In this document: piece after piece, positions 36,735 through 45,577 of the stretch
How the letters are laid out: each line of letters begins with the position of its first letter
How positions within the stretch are numbered: position 1 is the first letter of the stretch
Assembly: GCA_018830285.1 (NCBI GenBank)
Contig: JAHJSB010000063.1
Location: 124,001 to 188,000 of the forward strand
Source of the DNA: Alphaproteobacteria bacterium
Lineage (GTDB): Bacteria; Pseudomonadota; Alphaproteobacteria; Caulobacterales; Hyphomonadaceae
Reading direction: 5' to 3'
DNA length: 64,000 nt
Translations under genes and position numbers: made by a program
Notes under the pieces: generated by a model
What the model was told of the DNA's origin: nothing
The model's input: only the letters and a program-made list of their open reading frames with translations
Databases searched by the model: none

Positions 36735-37313
36735 ATGACACAGGGCGCCGATCCTGATCGGGCAGAAGCCCATTTTCACTTGTTCGATACGGCCATTGGT
36801 CCGTGCGGCCTGGCGTGGAATTCCGCTGGCCTCGTCCAGGTGCAGCTGCCCGAGGCCAGCGAGGCGGCCACCGAGACACGGCTCGGCCGGGGCGCCTCGG
36901 CGAGATGGTCCGACACGCTGCCCCGGTGGATCCAGAATTGCGCGGGGCGCATGCGCGCCTATTTCGACGGCGAGGCCATCGACTTTTCCGATGTCGCCCT
37001 CGACATGGGCCGGGCGAGTGCCTTCAACGCAAAGGTCTATACCGCCCTGCGCAAGGTCGGCTGGGGGCAGACGACCACATATGGCGCACTGGCGAGGACG
37101 CTTGGCGACCCGCACGCCGCGCGGGCCATTGGCGCCGCGATGGGCAAGAATCCCTGGCCTCTGATCGTGCCCTGCCACCGGGTGCTGGCCGCGTCTGGAA
37201 AGATCGGCGGATTCTCGGCCTATGGCGGGCGGGCGACCAAGCGGCACATGCTGCAGCTGGAACGCGCCGATGCCGACGGGGCGGCGCCGATGTTGCCGGG
37301 CCTGTTCGACTGA
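36735..37313 (+). CDS. ogt: Methylated-DNA--protein-cysteine methyltransferase
   Basis: 192 residues from the ATG at 36735. An upstream GTG/ATG at 36663/36666 would add 23-24 unconserved residues. The active site is IVPCHRVLAASG, preceded by GWGQTTTYGALARTLG, which forms the DNA-binding helix-turn-helix, and followed by GGFSAYGGRATKRHML. The protein removes alkyl groups from O6 of guanine once per molecule. It is the Ogt type, without the Ada N-terminal domain. It ends two bases before the convergent WYL regulator gene. Confidence 0.88.
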   Translation: MTQGADPDRAEAHFHLFDTAIGPCGLAWNSAGLVQVQLPEASEAATETRLGRGASARWSDTLPRWIQNCAGRMRAYFDGEAIDFSDVALDMGRASAFNAKVYTALRKVGWGQTTTYGALARTLGDPHAARAIGAAMGKNPWPLIVPCHRVLAASGKIGGFSAYGGRATKRHMLQLERADADGAAPMLPGLFD

Positions 37314-37315
37314 CT

Positions 37316-38008
37316 TCAATCCTTGCCGTGCATTTCCCGCCGTTGCGCTTCCCAGTTGCGGCGCAGCGTGGTGATGCGTTCCGGAAAACGGCCCAGTGCT
37401 TCGGCCCGGCGGACACGGTCGGTCCGGAAGTGGCGGAAATCCTGGCGCAATTCGCACCATGCTCCGATCAGTCGGACCTGATCCCAATAGGCGAGCAGGA
37501 AGGGCCAGATGACGCGGCGGGTGACATTGCCCGTCTCGTCGGCATAGTCGATAGCCATTTTCGTCTGCCTACGGATTGACATGCGAACCAGCGCGACGTC
37601 GAAATTGTCTTTCGGACGCTGGCGGTAGCTGACCGGCACGAGGCCCGAGTCGACAATCACCGGCTGCAGTTCGCGCGGCACGGCAACCGTGAGCTTGGCG
37701 ATCAGGTCGCGCGCGCCGCGCGACAAGGCCTCATCCCCGCGCGCGGCGACCCATTGCGCACCAAGGACGGCGGCCTCCAGTTCGTCCGCCGTCAGCATCA
37801 GCGGCGGCATGTCGTAGCCGTCTTCCAGCACATAGCCGGTGCCCGCCTCACCCCGGATCGGGACGCGTTGGGCGATCAGCTCGGCCATGTCGCGATAGAG
37901 CGTGCGCAGTGAGACTTCCAATTCTTCGGCCAACGCCCGTCCGGTCACCGGCGCGCGGTGGCGGCGCAGGACCTGGATGATCTGGAACAGGCGTTCGGTG
38001 CGTCTCAT
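37316..38008 (-). CDS. YafY-type WYL-domain transcriptional regulator
   Basis: 230 residues. The N-terminal HTH_11 domain (RTERLFQIIQVLRRHRAPVTGRALAEEL, then SLRTLYRDM) is followed by a WYL domain (TKMAIDYADETGNVTRRVIWPFLLAYWDQVRLIGAWCELRQDFRHFRTDRV). These regulators sense ligands or nucleic acids through the WYL domain. It stands divergent, 83 bases from a glutathione S-transferase gene, which is its likely target. Homologous YafY genes are often paired in this way. Confidence 0.9.
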   Translation of the reverse strand: MRRTERLFQIIQVLRRHRAPVTGRALAEELEVSLRTLYRDMAELIAQRVPIRGEAGTGYVLEDGYDMPPLMLTADELEAAVLGAQWVAARGDEALSRGARDLIAKLTVAVPRELQPVIVDSGLVPVSYRQRPKDNFDVALVRMSIRRQTKMAIDYADETGNVTRRVIWPFLLAYWDQVRLIGAWCELRQDFRHFRTDRVRRAEALGRFPERITTLRRNWEAQRREMHGKD

Positions 38009-38091
38009 GATTTTTTGATCCTACTGCCACGCTGCTGACAGCATGCCTCACGTATCAAGCCCTTACCGCAACCACGATATGGAGACTGACA

Positions 38092-38817
38092 ATGATAACG
38101 CTTTACGGATGGGGGCCCATGTTCGACTGCCCGTCGCCCAGCAATTATGTGATGAAATCGGACATCCAGCTGCAGATGCTGGGCCTCGACTTCGATCGCG
38201 CCATCGCCGACCTCGACTCGGTGTCCAAGCACAAGGCCCCCTATGTGACGGACGGGGACCTGCTGGTCCAGGACAGCAACTTCATCCGGGCCCATTTCGA
38301 ACAGAAGCTCGGGCGGTCGCTCGCCTCCGGTCTCAGCGACGAGGACAGCGTGACCAGCTGGGCGCTTGAACGCATGGCCGAGGATCACCTTGCCACCATC
38401 ATGGCGATGGAGCGCTGGCTGAAGGACGGAAATTTCTTCAAGGGGCCTGCCCTGTTCTTTAGCGACGTGCCGGACGAGGCCCGCGAAAATATCATGCAGG
38501 AGGTTCGCGACGGGATCGCCGCGAGCCAGTTTGCCCGCGGCATGGGCCGGCATTCCGAAGCCGAGCGCATGCATCTAGCGGCGTGGGACCTGCAGGCCAT
38601 CGCCATCCAGCTGGCAGGCCAGGACTATTTGTTCGGCGATACGCCGACGGTGGCAGATGCCAGCGTGTCGGCCGTGCTGATCTCCTGTGCGACCGAATAT
38701 TTCGACACGCCGCTGACGGGCCTCGTGCGCGGGCACACGAACCTGGTCGGATACATGGACCGGATGAAAGACCGCTATTTCGCGAAGAATCGCTGGCCCG
38801 TTCGGGAAATGGCCTGA
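38092..38817 (+). CDS. Glutathione S-transferase-like protein (Fax/metaxin-type)
   Basis: 241 residues. The N-terminal thioredoxin-like half starts ITLYGWGPMFDCPSPSNYVMKSDIQLQMLGL, and the LLVQDSNFIRAHFEQKLG segment takes the place of the usual E-S glutathione-binding site. The helical C-terminal half ends in TPTVADASVSAVL, the N-capping box motif of GST folds. This matches the Fax/metaxin-like group, of uncertain catalytic activity. The WYL regulator gene is divergent and may control it. Confidence 0.82.
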   Translation: MITLYGWGPMFDCPSPSNYVMKSDIQLQMLGLDFDRAIADLDSVSKHKAPYVTDGDLLVQDSNFIRAHFEQKLGRSLASGLSDEDSVTSWALERMAEDHLATIMAMERWLKDGNFFKGPALFFSDVPDEARENIMQEVRDGIAASQFARGMGRHSEAERMHLAAWDLQAIAIQLAGQDYLFGDTPTVADASVSAVLISCATEYFDTPLTGLVRGHTNLVGYMDRMKDRYFAKNRWPVREMA

Positions 38818-38935
38818 GCACAGCATCCAGCAGGGGGGACGCCGGAGCCTCCTCCCTGCGTTTGCGCCCGCGATCGATCAAATTCGCAATATCCTGTTCA
38901 GCCGGCATATACCGCCGCTGTGTTAACCCTGTCGG

Positions 38936-39583
38936 ATGCTCCGCAAGCTCATTGCCTCGCTGATCGCCCTCTATGCCATCGCCTTCGCGTTTGGCGCGCT
39001 GTCGGCTGTGCGCTGGCCGTCGATCATGATGCTGGTCAGCTGGATGGTGCGGGACGATATCGCGAGCGGCCTTGATGCCGTTGACTGGCGGGCGCTCGGC
39101 ATCGCCTATGGCGCGCCCTACCTGCTTGCCGCGCTGTGTTTCTATTGCTCAGCCGTGCTGATTTCCGGCCGCCGCGGCGGCGGTGTGCTCTGGTATGTCA
39201 TGGGCCTCTGCGCCGGATTCCCGACGGTCTATCTTGTCAGTTTCGAAAATGGCTGGTGGCAGGACCCGAGCATCGCTGAAGGCGCCGTGGCCGGCGCCGC
39301 CATCGGCGCTGTCCTGTTGCTGAGCGCCGTCTATGAACTTCGCAAACGGGCGCCGGTCCGCTTGGCGCGACCCGAGGCTGTTGCCCCGGCCGCTGCCGCG
39401 CCCGAGCCTGTTCCCGCCACCCCCTTGCCCGAGCCTGCTGTCGCCATCATCCGCCCCCGCGCCACTCCGCCGAAACCCGTGTTCGTGCCTGCGGCCATTG
39501 CGCGCCAGCGTGCGAGTTTCGCCGCGCATGGCCGCCGCATGAACGCAAAACGCAATGAGACACGCAGCATCCGCCTGTTCTGA
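38936..39583 (+). CDS. Multi-pass membrane protein with proline-rich tail, unknown
   Basis: 215 residues. Four hydrophobic segments lie in the first 140 residues: IASLIALYAIAFAFGAL, LGIAYGAPYLLAALCFYCSAVLI, LWYVMGLCAGFPTVYLVSF and AVAGAAIGAVLLLSAVY. A proline/alanine-rich cytoplasmic tail follows with a basic end (RQRASFAAHGRRMNAKRNE). No family is recognised. Another small membrane protein gene follows after 65 bases. Confidence 0.6.
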   Translation: MLRKLIASLIALYAIAFAFGALSAVRWPSIMMLVSWMVRDDIASGLDAVDWRALGIAYGAPYLLAALCFYCSAVLISGRRGGGVLWYVMGLCAGFPTVYLVSFENGWWQDPSIAEGAVAGAAIGAVLLLSAVYELRKRAPVRLARPEAVAPAAAAPEPVPATPLPEPAVAIIRPRATPPKPVFVPAAIARQRASFAAHGRRMNAKRNETRSIRLF

Positions 39584-39648
39584 TTAGTGATTGCTGATAC
39601 TCTCGCTTCGGCCTAGCTTTAGGCAGAGGCCATGGGAGGCACGTCCAA

Positions 39649-40020
39649 ATGAATGCAAGAATGTTCGCCGCCGCCGCGCTGACGGTGCTGTCTGCCTGGC
39701 TATTGTGGCAGGGCCTGTCGGCCGTGATCATGATCACCGGCCGGGGCAGTCCGCTGGGCGACGCCCTGCTGCAACCCCCGACCAGCCTGATTCGGATCCT
39801 CGGCGCGTCGATCATCCTGATTGGCGCCCTCCTCGCCCTGGCGCAGCGCGCGGGCGGCGCACTGCTCGCTGCTGTCGGTACAGTCCTGTTCCTGCTGCTG
39901 CCGGTCCTGATGGCCGCATCCGGCGCGGATTCGGCCATGTGGATGGACGAGGCGATTTTCTCGGCGCTCCTGATCGCCCTCACGATTGCTCTTTTTGTGA
40001 TCAAGCGGCGGAAAGCCTGA
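39649..40020 (+). CDS. Small four-helix membrane protein, unknown
   Basis: 123 residues, mostly hydrophobic, with helices near residues 5-28, 45-65, 68-90 and 98-118 (for example LIRILGASIILIGALLALA and AIFSALLIALTIALFVI). It ends KRRKA, a cytoplasmic basic anchor. There is no charged catalytic motif. It lies ahead of lpdA with a 92-base gap. No family recognised. Confidence 0.6.
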   Translation: MNARMFAAAALTVLSAWLLWQGLSAVIMITGRGSPLGDALLQPPTSLIRILGASIILIGALLALAQRAGGALLAAVGTVLFLLLPVLMAASGADSAMWMDEAIFSALLIALTIALFVIKRRKA

Positions 40021-40112
40021 AAGCGCATCAGCCGCCGCATTGATTTCGCACCCAAAATGCCTAGGTTGCAGGCACTCGCCCTAGAGGCTCCTTCAGCAAG
40101 GCAGAAAATCCC

Positions 40113-41519
40113 ATGTCAGAGACCTATGATGTCGTCATTATCGGTGGCGGCCCCGGCGGCTACAATTGCGCCATTCGCGCCGGTCAACTCGGCCTCAAGA
40201 CCGCCTGTATCGAGATGCACAGCAAGCTGGGCGGCACCTGCCTGAACGTCGGCTGCATCCCGTCCAAGGCCCTGCTGCATGCATCGCAGATGTATGCGTC
40301 GGCGCAGAACGACTTTGCCGGCATGGGCATCAAGGTCGGCAAGCTGGAACTCGACCTGCCAACGATGATGGCCCAGAAGGAAGAGGCCGTGGACGGCCTG
40401 ACCAAAGGCGTCGAATTCCTGCTCAAGAAGAACAAGGTCGATCGCATCCACGGCAAGGGCACGATTGTCGGCAAGGGCAAGGTGGAAGTCACCGGCGCTG
40501 ACGGCAAGAAAACCCTTCTGGAAACAAAGAATATCGTGATTGCCACGGGCTCTGAGCCGACCAACCTGCCCGGCATCGAGATCGACGAAGAGCGTGTTGT
40601 CACCAATACGGGCGCATTGTCACTGACCTCCGTGCCGAAGCGGCTGGTGCTGATCGGTGCTGGCGTGATTGGGCTCGAGATGGGCTCGGTCTGGGCGCGC
40701 CTCGGTTCCGAAGTGACGGTGGTTGAATATCTCGACCGCATCCTGCCGCCTGCTGACGCGGAAGTGGCGAAGGAAGCCCAGAAGGCGTTCAAGAAACAAG
40801 GCCTCGACTTCCGCCTTGGCATGAAAGTCACCGGCGTCGAAAAACTGAAAAGCAAGCTGAAGCTCAGCATGGAGCCTGCCAAGGGCGGCGACAGCGAGAC
40901 GATCGATGCCGATGTCGTGATCGTTGCTGTCGGACGGCGCCCGTATACGGAAGGCCTCGGCCTCGAGAGCATTGGCGTCAGCCCCGACAAGCGCGGCGTG
41001 ATCCAGCCCGTAGAAGGCCAGTTCAAAGTGGCGGACGGTGTCTGGGCCGTGGGCGACTGCATCCCCGGACCGATGCTGGCGCACAAGGCCGAGGATGACG
41101 GCAGCGCCGTCGCCGAGCTGATCGCCGGCAAGGCCGGTCATGTCGATTACAATCTCGTGCCGAGCGTTGTTTACACCAATCCGGAAATCGCCTGGGTCGG
41201 CAAGAACGAAGAAGAACTGAAGGCTGCTGGCGTCGACTATGTCAAAGGCAAGTTCCCCTTCATGGCCAATTCGCGCGCGCGCACCAATCACGAGACCGCT
41301 GGCTTCGTGAAGATCCTTGCCGAGAAAGGCACTGACAGGATTCTGGGCGCGCATATGATCGGCGTCGGCGTGGGTGAATTGATTGCCGAAATCTGCGTCG
41401 CGATGGAATTCGGCGCCGCGTCTGAAGACGTTGCCCGCACCAGCCATGCCCACCCGACACTCTCCGAAGCCGTCCGTCAGGCAGCGATGGGTGTCGAAGG
41501 CTGGACGATGCAGATGTAG
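40113..41519 (+). CDS. lpdA: Dihydrolipoyl dehydrogenase (E3)
   Basis: 468 residues. FAD-binding GGGPGGYNCAIRAGQLG is followed by the redox disulfide GGTCLNVGCIPSK. The NAD domain has VLIGAGVIGLEMGSVWARLG, the second FAD motif is VWAVGDCIPGPMLAHKA, and the C-terminal catalytic pair lies in TSHAHPTLSE. It reoxidises lipoamide in pyruvate and 2-oxoglutarate dehydrogenases and the glycine cleavage system. The partner E1/E2 genes are not adjacent. A GNAT gene follows after 18 bases. Confidence 0.96.
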   Translation: MSETYDVVIIGGGPGGYNCAIRAGQLGLKTACIEMHSKLGGTCLNVGCIPSKALLHASQMYASAQNDFAGMGIKVGKLELDLPTMMAQKEEAVDGLTKGVEFLLKKNKVDRIHGKGTIVGKGKVEVTGADGKKTLLETKNIVIATGSEPTNLPGIEIDEERVVTNTGALSLTSVPKRLVLIGAGVIGLEMGSVWARLGSEVTVVEYLDRILPPADAEVAKEAQKAFKKQGLDFRLGMKVTGVEKLKSKLKLSMEPAKGGDSETIDADVVIVAVGRRPYTEGLGLESIGVSPDKRGVIQPVEGQFKVADGVWAVGDCIPGPMLAHKAEDDGSAVAELIAGKAGHVDYNLVPSVVYTNPEIAWVGKNEEELKAAGVDYVKGKFPFMANSRARTNHETAGFVKILAEKGTDRILGAHMIGVGVGELIAEICVAMEFGAASEDVARTSHAHPTLSEAVRQAAMGVEGWTMQM

Positions 41520-41537
41520 TCGGACTATGCTCCCGGC

Positions 41538-41984
41538 ATGTACACGCATGCCGGAGCCGGTTGGAGCATCAGGCCGTTCGTCAGGAGCGACCGCGTGCAG
41601 TGCCTGCGCATCTTCCGGGACTGTCTGCGTGCCTTTCCCTGGCGCGGTGAATGGCAGGCCTTTTTGCCAGCCCTGCAAAACGCCTTCGCCAGCGCCCGCG
41701 TTCTGGTCGCTGTCGAGCCTTCGGCGGGCGTCATCGGGTTCCTGACCTTGAATGTCTCGACCGGCTATGTGGACCACCTGTTCGTGCAAGAGGACTGGCG
41801 CCTGTGCGGGGTCGGGCGCGGCCTGCTTGATGTGGCCCAGAGCGAAGCGGGGCAGTCGCTGACTCTTGACGTCGATACGCAGAACCTGGCGGCGCGTCAT
41901 GCCTATGAGAAAATGGGCTGGCGTGTCATGGCTGATGCGAAGCCTTTGCGCTCCGGTGCGCAAGTTCGCCTCATCAGCCCTTGA
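41538..41984 (+). CDS. GNAT family N-acetyltransferase
   Basis: 148 residues. The acetyl-CoA binding region is VDHLFVQEDWRLCGVGRGLLDVA, a relaxed form of the Q/RxxGxG/A motif, followed by LDVDTQNLAARHAYEKMGWRV, the standard GNAT C-terminal motif. Substrate unknown. It lies 18 bases after lpdA and is likely transcribed with it. It converges with the wHTH regulator gene. Confidence 0.85.
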   Translation: MYTHAGAGWSIRPFVRSDRVQCLRIFRDCLRAFPWRGEWQAFLPALQNAFASARVLVAVEPSAGVIGFLTLNVSTGYVDHLFVQEDWRLCGVGRGLLDVAQSEAGQSLTLDVDTQNLAARHAYEKMGWRVMADAKPLRSGAQVRLISP

Positions 41985-41995
41985 GCCAGGGCCGC

Positions 41996-42307
41996 CTATT
42001 CGGCCGCGCGCATGAGCGAGGCCATTCGGTCGAGCCATCTGACCCATGCCACCCTTCCCTCGTCGGTGAGGAATACCCGTGTCTGCGGTCGCTTGCCGAC
42101 AAAGCGCTTTTCGATGCGGACATAACCCGCCTCTTCCAGCTTGCGCAGGTGGGTCGACAGGTTGCCGTCAGTGGCACCGACCTTGGCTTTCAGCTCGCCG
42201 AAGACTGCGGGGCTGACCGAAGACAAGTAGGCCATGATGCCGAGCCTGAGACGCCCGTGGATAACATCGTCGATGTCATTATGGTCAAAGGGATTATCGC
42301 TGCTCAT
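41996..42307 (-). CDS. Winged-helix transcriptional regulator (ArsR/MarR-like)
   Basis: 103 residues. A winged helix is clear: HGRLRLGIMAYLSSVSPAVFGELKAKVGATDGNLSTHLRKLEEAGYVRIEKRFVGKRPQTRVFLTDEGR. There are no cysteine clusters or ligand domain. This compact type usually acts as an autorepressor of a downstream or upstream membrane protein. It starts six bases after the membrane-protein gene on the same strand. The pair is preceded by a palindrome ACTTTGTATTACAAAGT, the likely operator. Confidence 0.88.
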   Translation of the reverse strand: MSSDNPFDHNDIDDVIHGRLRLGIMAYLSSVSPAVFGELKAKVGATDGNLSTHLRKLEEAGYVRIEKRFVGKRPQTRVFLTDEGRVAWVRWLDRMASLMRAAE

Positions 42308-42313
42308 GGCGAA

Positions 42314-42937
42314 TCAGACCGTTTCCGACGGTTCGCCGCGCAGGAGCACGACCCCCGGCAAGAATACGGTCAGGAATGCAACAGCGGCGCCGAGCAACCA
42401 GAGGAGGTTGGAGCCCATGAGGAAGACGGCGGCAGCGACACTGGCAATGGCGCCCCAGCCAGCCAGTGTCAGCACCTTGTTGCCCGCGATGAGGCCCGAG
42501 GTGAGCTGGGACAGGCCGTAGACGCCCAGGACCAGCGGGACGGACCAGACAAAGGCGTCACTCGCCATCCCGTCGGCAAGCGAGCGCAATACCGCTCCCG
42601 CAAAGAAGGCGAACAGCGTCATGCCAGCGCCCATCCAGACAAGTCCGGACACTTTGTTGCCTGTCGAGGCGGCACCGGGCTTGCTCGCGGGGAACGTCAT
42701 CTGGAGCAGCTTGAACCCGCCGAAACCGAGGGCCGCATATCCGCTCCACATCCACGCAAAGGCAATCGGCTGGAGCCCCATCAGGCCTTCGATGATCGCA
42801 TAGTGGCCGATATAAGCCAGCGTGGTCAGGCCGCCCCACCAAGCGAGGAAGCGGCCGCCAGGCAGCGGCGCTTTCCGGCCCGCCTCAGCCATGTCCCGCA
42901 AATAGGAAAGGTCGTCGGTCAGGGATTGATGGCTCAT
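42314..42937 (-). CDS. Multi-pass membrane protein paired with wHTH regulator
   Basis: 207 residues. Six or so hydrophobic segments, starting FLAWWGGLTTLAYIGHYAIIEGLMG and ending LLWLLGAAVAFLTVFLPGVVLL. The N-terminal 30 residues (LTDDLSYLRDMAEAGRKAPL) are hydrophilic and cytoplasmic. The family is not named, but membrane protein plus small winged-helix pairs are frequent in Caulobacterales and sphingomonads. AGGA precedes the ATG. The operator-like palindrome lies 20-36 bases upstream. Confidence 0.7.
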   Translation of the reverse strand: MSHQSLTDDLSYLRDMAEAGRKAPLPGGRFLAWWGGLTTLAYIGHYAIIEGLMGLQPIAFAWMWSGYAALGFGGFKLLQMTFPASKPGAASTGNKVSGLVWMGAGMTLFAFFAGAVLRSLADGMASDAFVWSVPLVLGVYGLSQLTSGLIAGNKVLTLAGWGAIASVAAAVFLMGSNLLWLLGAAVAFLTVFLPGVVLLRGEPSETV

Positions 42938-42956
42938 TGTCTCATGTCCTTATCTA

Positions 42957-42973
42957 ACTTTGTATTACAAAGT
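42957..42973. promoter_or_regulatory. Palindromic operator of the membrane protein/wHTH pair
   Basis: ACTTTGTATTACAAAGT has perfect seven-base arms around three bases. Its position just upstream of the first gene of the pair suggests autorepression by the winged-helix protein encoded second. Confidence 0.6.
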
Positions 42974-43062
42974 ACTTTTCCGATATGGGCCCGTCAAGCC
43001 GCGGAATGCATGCCCGGCTGCCCAACCCTCGCCTTCCGGGAAAAACCCCGTTAAGCGGGGAC

Positions 43063-44409
43063 ATGACCGAGCCGCCTGCTGCAGATCCCGAAACCCTTTA
43101 TGCCGCGCCCGCCAAATGGGTCGCCACCGGCGCCGGGGCGCAGGGCAACCTGTTCCTCACCGGGCGGGCCGGCACCGGCAAGACCACGATGCTGCGCAAG
43201 TTCCTTGCGGAAGCAGGTGAAAAGGCCGTCGTCCTTGCGCCGACAGGTGTCGCGGCGATGAATGCTGGCGGTCAGACGATCCATTCCTTCTTCAAGCTGC
43301 CCCCGCGCCTGGTCGAACCGACTGATATCAAACGGCTGCGCTCGACCCGCCTGATCAAGGCCGTGGAAACGGTGATCATCGACGAGATTTCGATGGTGCG
43401 GTCGGACATGCTGGACGCGATTGACCGCAGCCTGAAACTCAACCGCATGTCGAAGCGCCCGTTCGGTGGTGTACGGATGATCCTGTCCGGCGACCTGCAC
43501 CAGTTGCCCCCGGTCGTTTCCAACAGTGAGGCGCCGATCCTGCAACAACGCTATGGTGGCAGCTATTTCTTCAATGCGCCAGCGTTCAAGGAAGCCGAGT
43601 TTGCCTTGCTGGCGCTGAAACACGTGTTCCGGCAAGAAGACCCGCGGTTTCTCGCCTTGCTGGGCGCGTTGCGGACGGGACGGGTCACGCCGATGGACGA
43701 GGCCGTGTTGCGCAGCGTCGTGTCGTCACGCAGCGCCGTCGATGCCTCGGAGACGCATGTCGTGCTGACGCCGAACAATGCCAATGCGAACCGCATCAAT
43801 GCCGCGCGGCTTGCCGGGCTGACATCCTCGCCAAAAATATTCAATGCCGACGTCCAGGGCCAGTTCGACGAAAAATCATTCCCGACCGAGGCCGACCTGG
43901 AACTGAAGGAAGGCGCGCGGGTCATGCTGATCCGCAACGATCCTGAAGGGCGATGGGTCAACGGATCGCTGGCGACGGTCGAAGGCTTTTCAGGACGAAC
44001 GGTGATCGTGTCGATCGAAGGCCGGGTCTATGAGATCGAGCCGTCGGCATGGGAAAAATACCGTTACGAACTCGACCCGGAAACCAAGAAGGTGAAGCGC
44101 GAAGTGGTCGGCACGTTCAAGCAGGTGCCATTGCGTCTCGCCTATGCCGTGACGATCCACAAGGCGCAGGGCCTGACCCTGGACAAGGTGTTCATTGATT
44201 TCGACAGCGGCATGTTCGCCCATGGGCAGGCCTATGTCGCCTTCTCGCGCGCCCGCACGCTGGAGGGACTGGAAATCAGCCGCGACCTGCGACCGCGTGA
44301 CCTCGTGCTCGACCGCGAGGCCTTCGCATTCGGAAAACTCGAAACAATCGAAGATACCGACGCCTATCTCCTGGCCAGGTTTGCCAAGGAAGACAGTGCT
44401 CTCATCTAG
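43063..44409 (+). CDS. PIF1-like superfamily 1 helicase
   Basis: 448 residues from the ATG at 43063. The track start is 26 codons earlier. Walker A is LTGRAGTGKTTML, with VLAPTGVAAMNAGGQTIHSFF as motif Ia, VIIDEISMVRSDMLDAID as Walker B, SGDLHQLPPVV as motif III and a C-terminal UvrD-C-like region with YAVTIHKAQGLTLDKVFIDF and YVAFSRARTLEGLEI. This is the bacterial PIF1/RecD2-like group, 5-prime to 3-prime helicases acting on replication or repair intermediates. It stands alone with no phage or plasmid genes nearby. Confidence 0.9.
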   Translation: MTEPPAADPETLYAAPAKWVATGAGAQGNLFLTGRAGTGKTTMLRKFLAEAGEKAVVLAPTGVAAMNAGGQTIHSFFKLPPRLVEPTDIKRLRSTRLIKAVETVIIDEISMVRSDMLDAIDRSLKLNRMSKRPFGGVRMILSGDLHQLPPVVSNSEAPILQQRYGGSYFFNAPAFKEAEFALLALKHVFRQEDPRFLALLGALRTGRVTPMDEAVLRSVVSSRSAVDASETHVVLTPNNANANRINAARLAGLTSSPKIFNADVQGQFDEKSFPTEADLELKEGARVMLIRNDPEGRWVNGSLATVEGFSGRTVIVSIEGRVYEIEPSAWEKYRYELDPETKKVKREVVGTFKQVPLRLAYAVTIHKAQGLTLDKVFIDFDSGMFAHGQAYVAFSRARTLEGLEISRDLRPRDLVLDREAFAFGKLETIEDTDAYLLARFAKEDSALI

Positions 44410-44434
44410 GCGATCGCGCCAAATGACCTCCGGA

Positions 44435-44695
44435 TCAGCCGGACACCGAGGATTTTCCGAACCAGCGCGCTATGACCCGGCTGACGAAATCGGCTTGGCC
44501 GGCTGACGCGTCAGTGGGCTGGAGCGTCGTTGGGGGCATGGGAAAGGCAGATGCGTCGGCTTTTTCCTGGCGCATACTGAGCTCGGCCTCGAGGAAAGCC
44601 TGGGCTTCAGGGGAGAGGTGTCCCGACGGGTGCGCAGGCGTCCCGAAAACGCCCGCCGACGCGCTGTGTGCTTTTTTCTTCCCAAAAGTCGCCAT
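44435..44695 (-). CDS. Small hypothetical protein
   Basis: 86 residues. A basic start (MATFGKKKAHSA), an acidic helix (SPEAQAFLEAELSMRQEKADA), a threonine/proline linker and a C-terminal amphipathic helix (ADFVSRVIARWFGKSSVSG). No family is recognised. The reading frame has normal codon use for the window. It converges with the helicase gene, leaving 25 bases. Real but uncharacterised is the most likely reading. Confidence 0.5.
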   Translation of the reverse strand: MATFGKKKAHSASAGVFGTPAHPSGHLSPEAQAFLEAELSMRQEKADASAFPMPPTTLQPTDASAGQADFVSRVIARWFGKSSVSG

Positions 44696-44792
44696 CCGGT
44701 GTCCCTCCGTTCGGCATATTCCCTACAGGCAATATTTTAGTATCCGGTGGACCACGATGGGACAATTTTTCCAACACCGTTAACGGAATCGA

Positions 44793-45023
44793 TCAGGCTA
44801 GCTTGCGGATTTCCTCGGCGAGCTGACGATCATTGTCGGTGACGATCTTCTCGAGCACGTGAACCCGTTCTTTCAAGCGGTCTATATCGGCCTGCATGCG
44901 CACGACATCCTTTTCCGATGCCGCGTCTGCCTGCTGGTTCTGCTTCATCTTGAAATAATTCTTCAGGACCCCCGCGCCGACGGAAATCAGCACGATGATC
45001 ACGACCATCTGAAATGGATCCAT
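44793..45023 (-). CDS. Small membrane protein with coiled coil (PspB-like architecture)
   Basis: 76 residues from the ATG at 45023, where GGAGG is eight bases upstream. The track GTG three codons earlier is too close to it. One helix (MVVIIVLISVGAGVLKNYF) is followed by a heptad-like segment (VVRMQADIDRLKERVHVLEKIVTDNDRQLAEEIRKL). The layout resembles PspB, which works with PspC at the membrane, but no pspA or pspC is nearby, so the name is by shape only. It lies just downstream of dut. Confidence 0.7.
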   Translation of the reverse strand: MDPFQMVVIIVLISVGAGVLKNYFKMKQNQQADAASEKDVVRMQADIDRLKERVHVLEKIVTDNDRQLAEEIRKLA

Positions 45024-45089
45024 TTGTAGCACCTCCAGGCATTATCGATATTCGATATATGGGCAGAATACCGCTCGTTGCAATGCCTA

Positions 45090-45545
45090 TTATTGTCCGG
45101 TCGATCCGAAACCGCCAGCCCCCCGGTCGGTTTCATCCAGGCCGTCGACCTGTTTCCAGCCGAGTTGCGTGACCGGCGCCAGCACCAGCTGGGCAATCCG
45201 TTCGCCGCGCGCAATAGTAAAGGGCGCTTCGCCGAGATTGATCAGGATGACCTTGATCTCGCCGCGATAGTCGCTATCGATCGTGCCCGGCGTATTGAGG
45301 CAGGTGAGGCCGTGCTTGGCGGCGAGGCCGGAACGCGGGCGCACCTGGATCTCGTAGCCTTCGGGGATCGCCACGCTGAGGCCCGTCGGGACCATCGCCC
45401 GCGCACCCGGCATCAGGACCAGGGCATCGTCGGTCGGTACGGCCGCGCGCACATCCATGCCAGCCGACCCGGAGGTCTCATAGGCGGGCAGGTCGAGCCC
45501 CTCGAAATGGGGCAGCGGACAGATATTCACGGTGACTTTTTTCAT
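45090..45545 (-). CDS. dut: dUTP diphosphatase (dUTPase)
   Basis: 151 residues from the ATG at 45545. The five trimeric dUTPase motifs are present: [38 protein letters not shown] and the C-terminal GAGGFGSTG arm. It removes dUTP and supplies dUMP for thymidylate. The coaBC-dut association is typical of proteobacteria. Here a GNAT gene is inserted between them, all on the minus strand. Confidence 0.96.
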   Translation of the reverse strand: MKKVTVNICPLPHFEGLDLPAYETSGSAGMDVRAAVPTDDALVLMPGARAMVPTGLSVAIPEGYEIQVRPRSGLAAKHGLTCLNTPGTIDSDYRGEIKVILINLGEAPFTIARGERIAQLVLAPVTQLGWKQVDGLDETDRGAGGFGSTGQ

Positions 45546-45577
45546 AATCGCAGGCGTGTTTGAGTCGCACACCTGAG

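Noticed and set aside
40620-42047. 475-codon open frame antisense to lpdA
   Set aside because: Covers lpdA and the GNAT gene in antisense with no recognisable protein features.
43063-44409. PIF1-like helicase as the core of a mobile or defence island
   Set aside because: Flanked by ordinary chromosomal genes with the same base composition; no nuclease or recombinase partner is seen.
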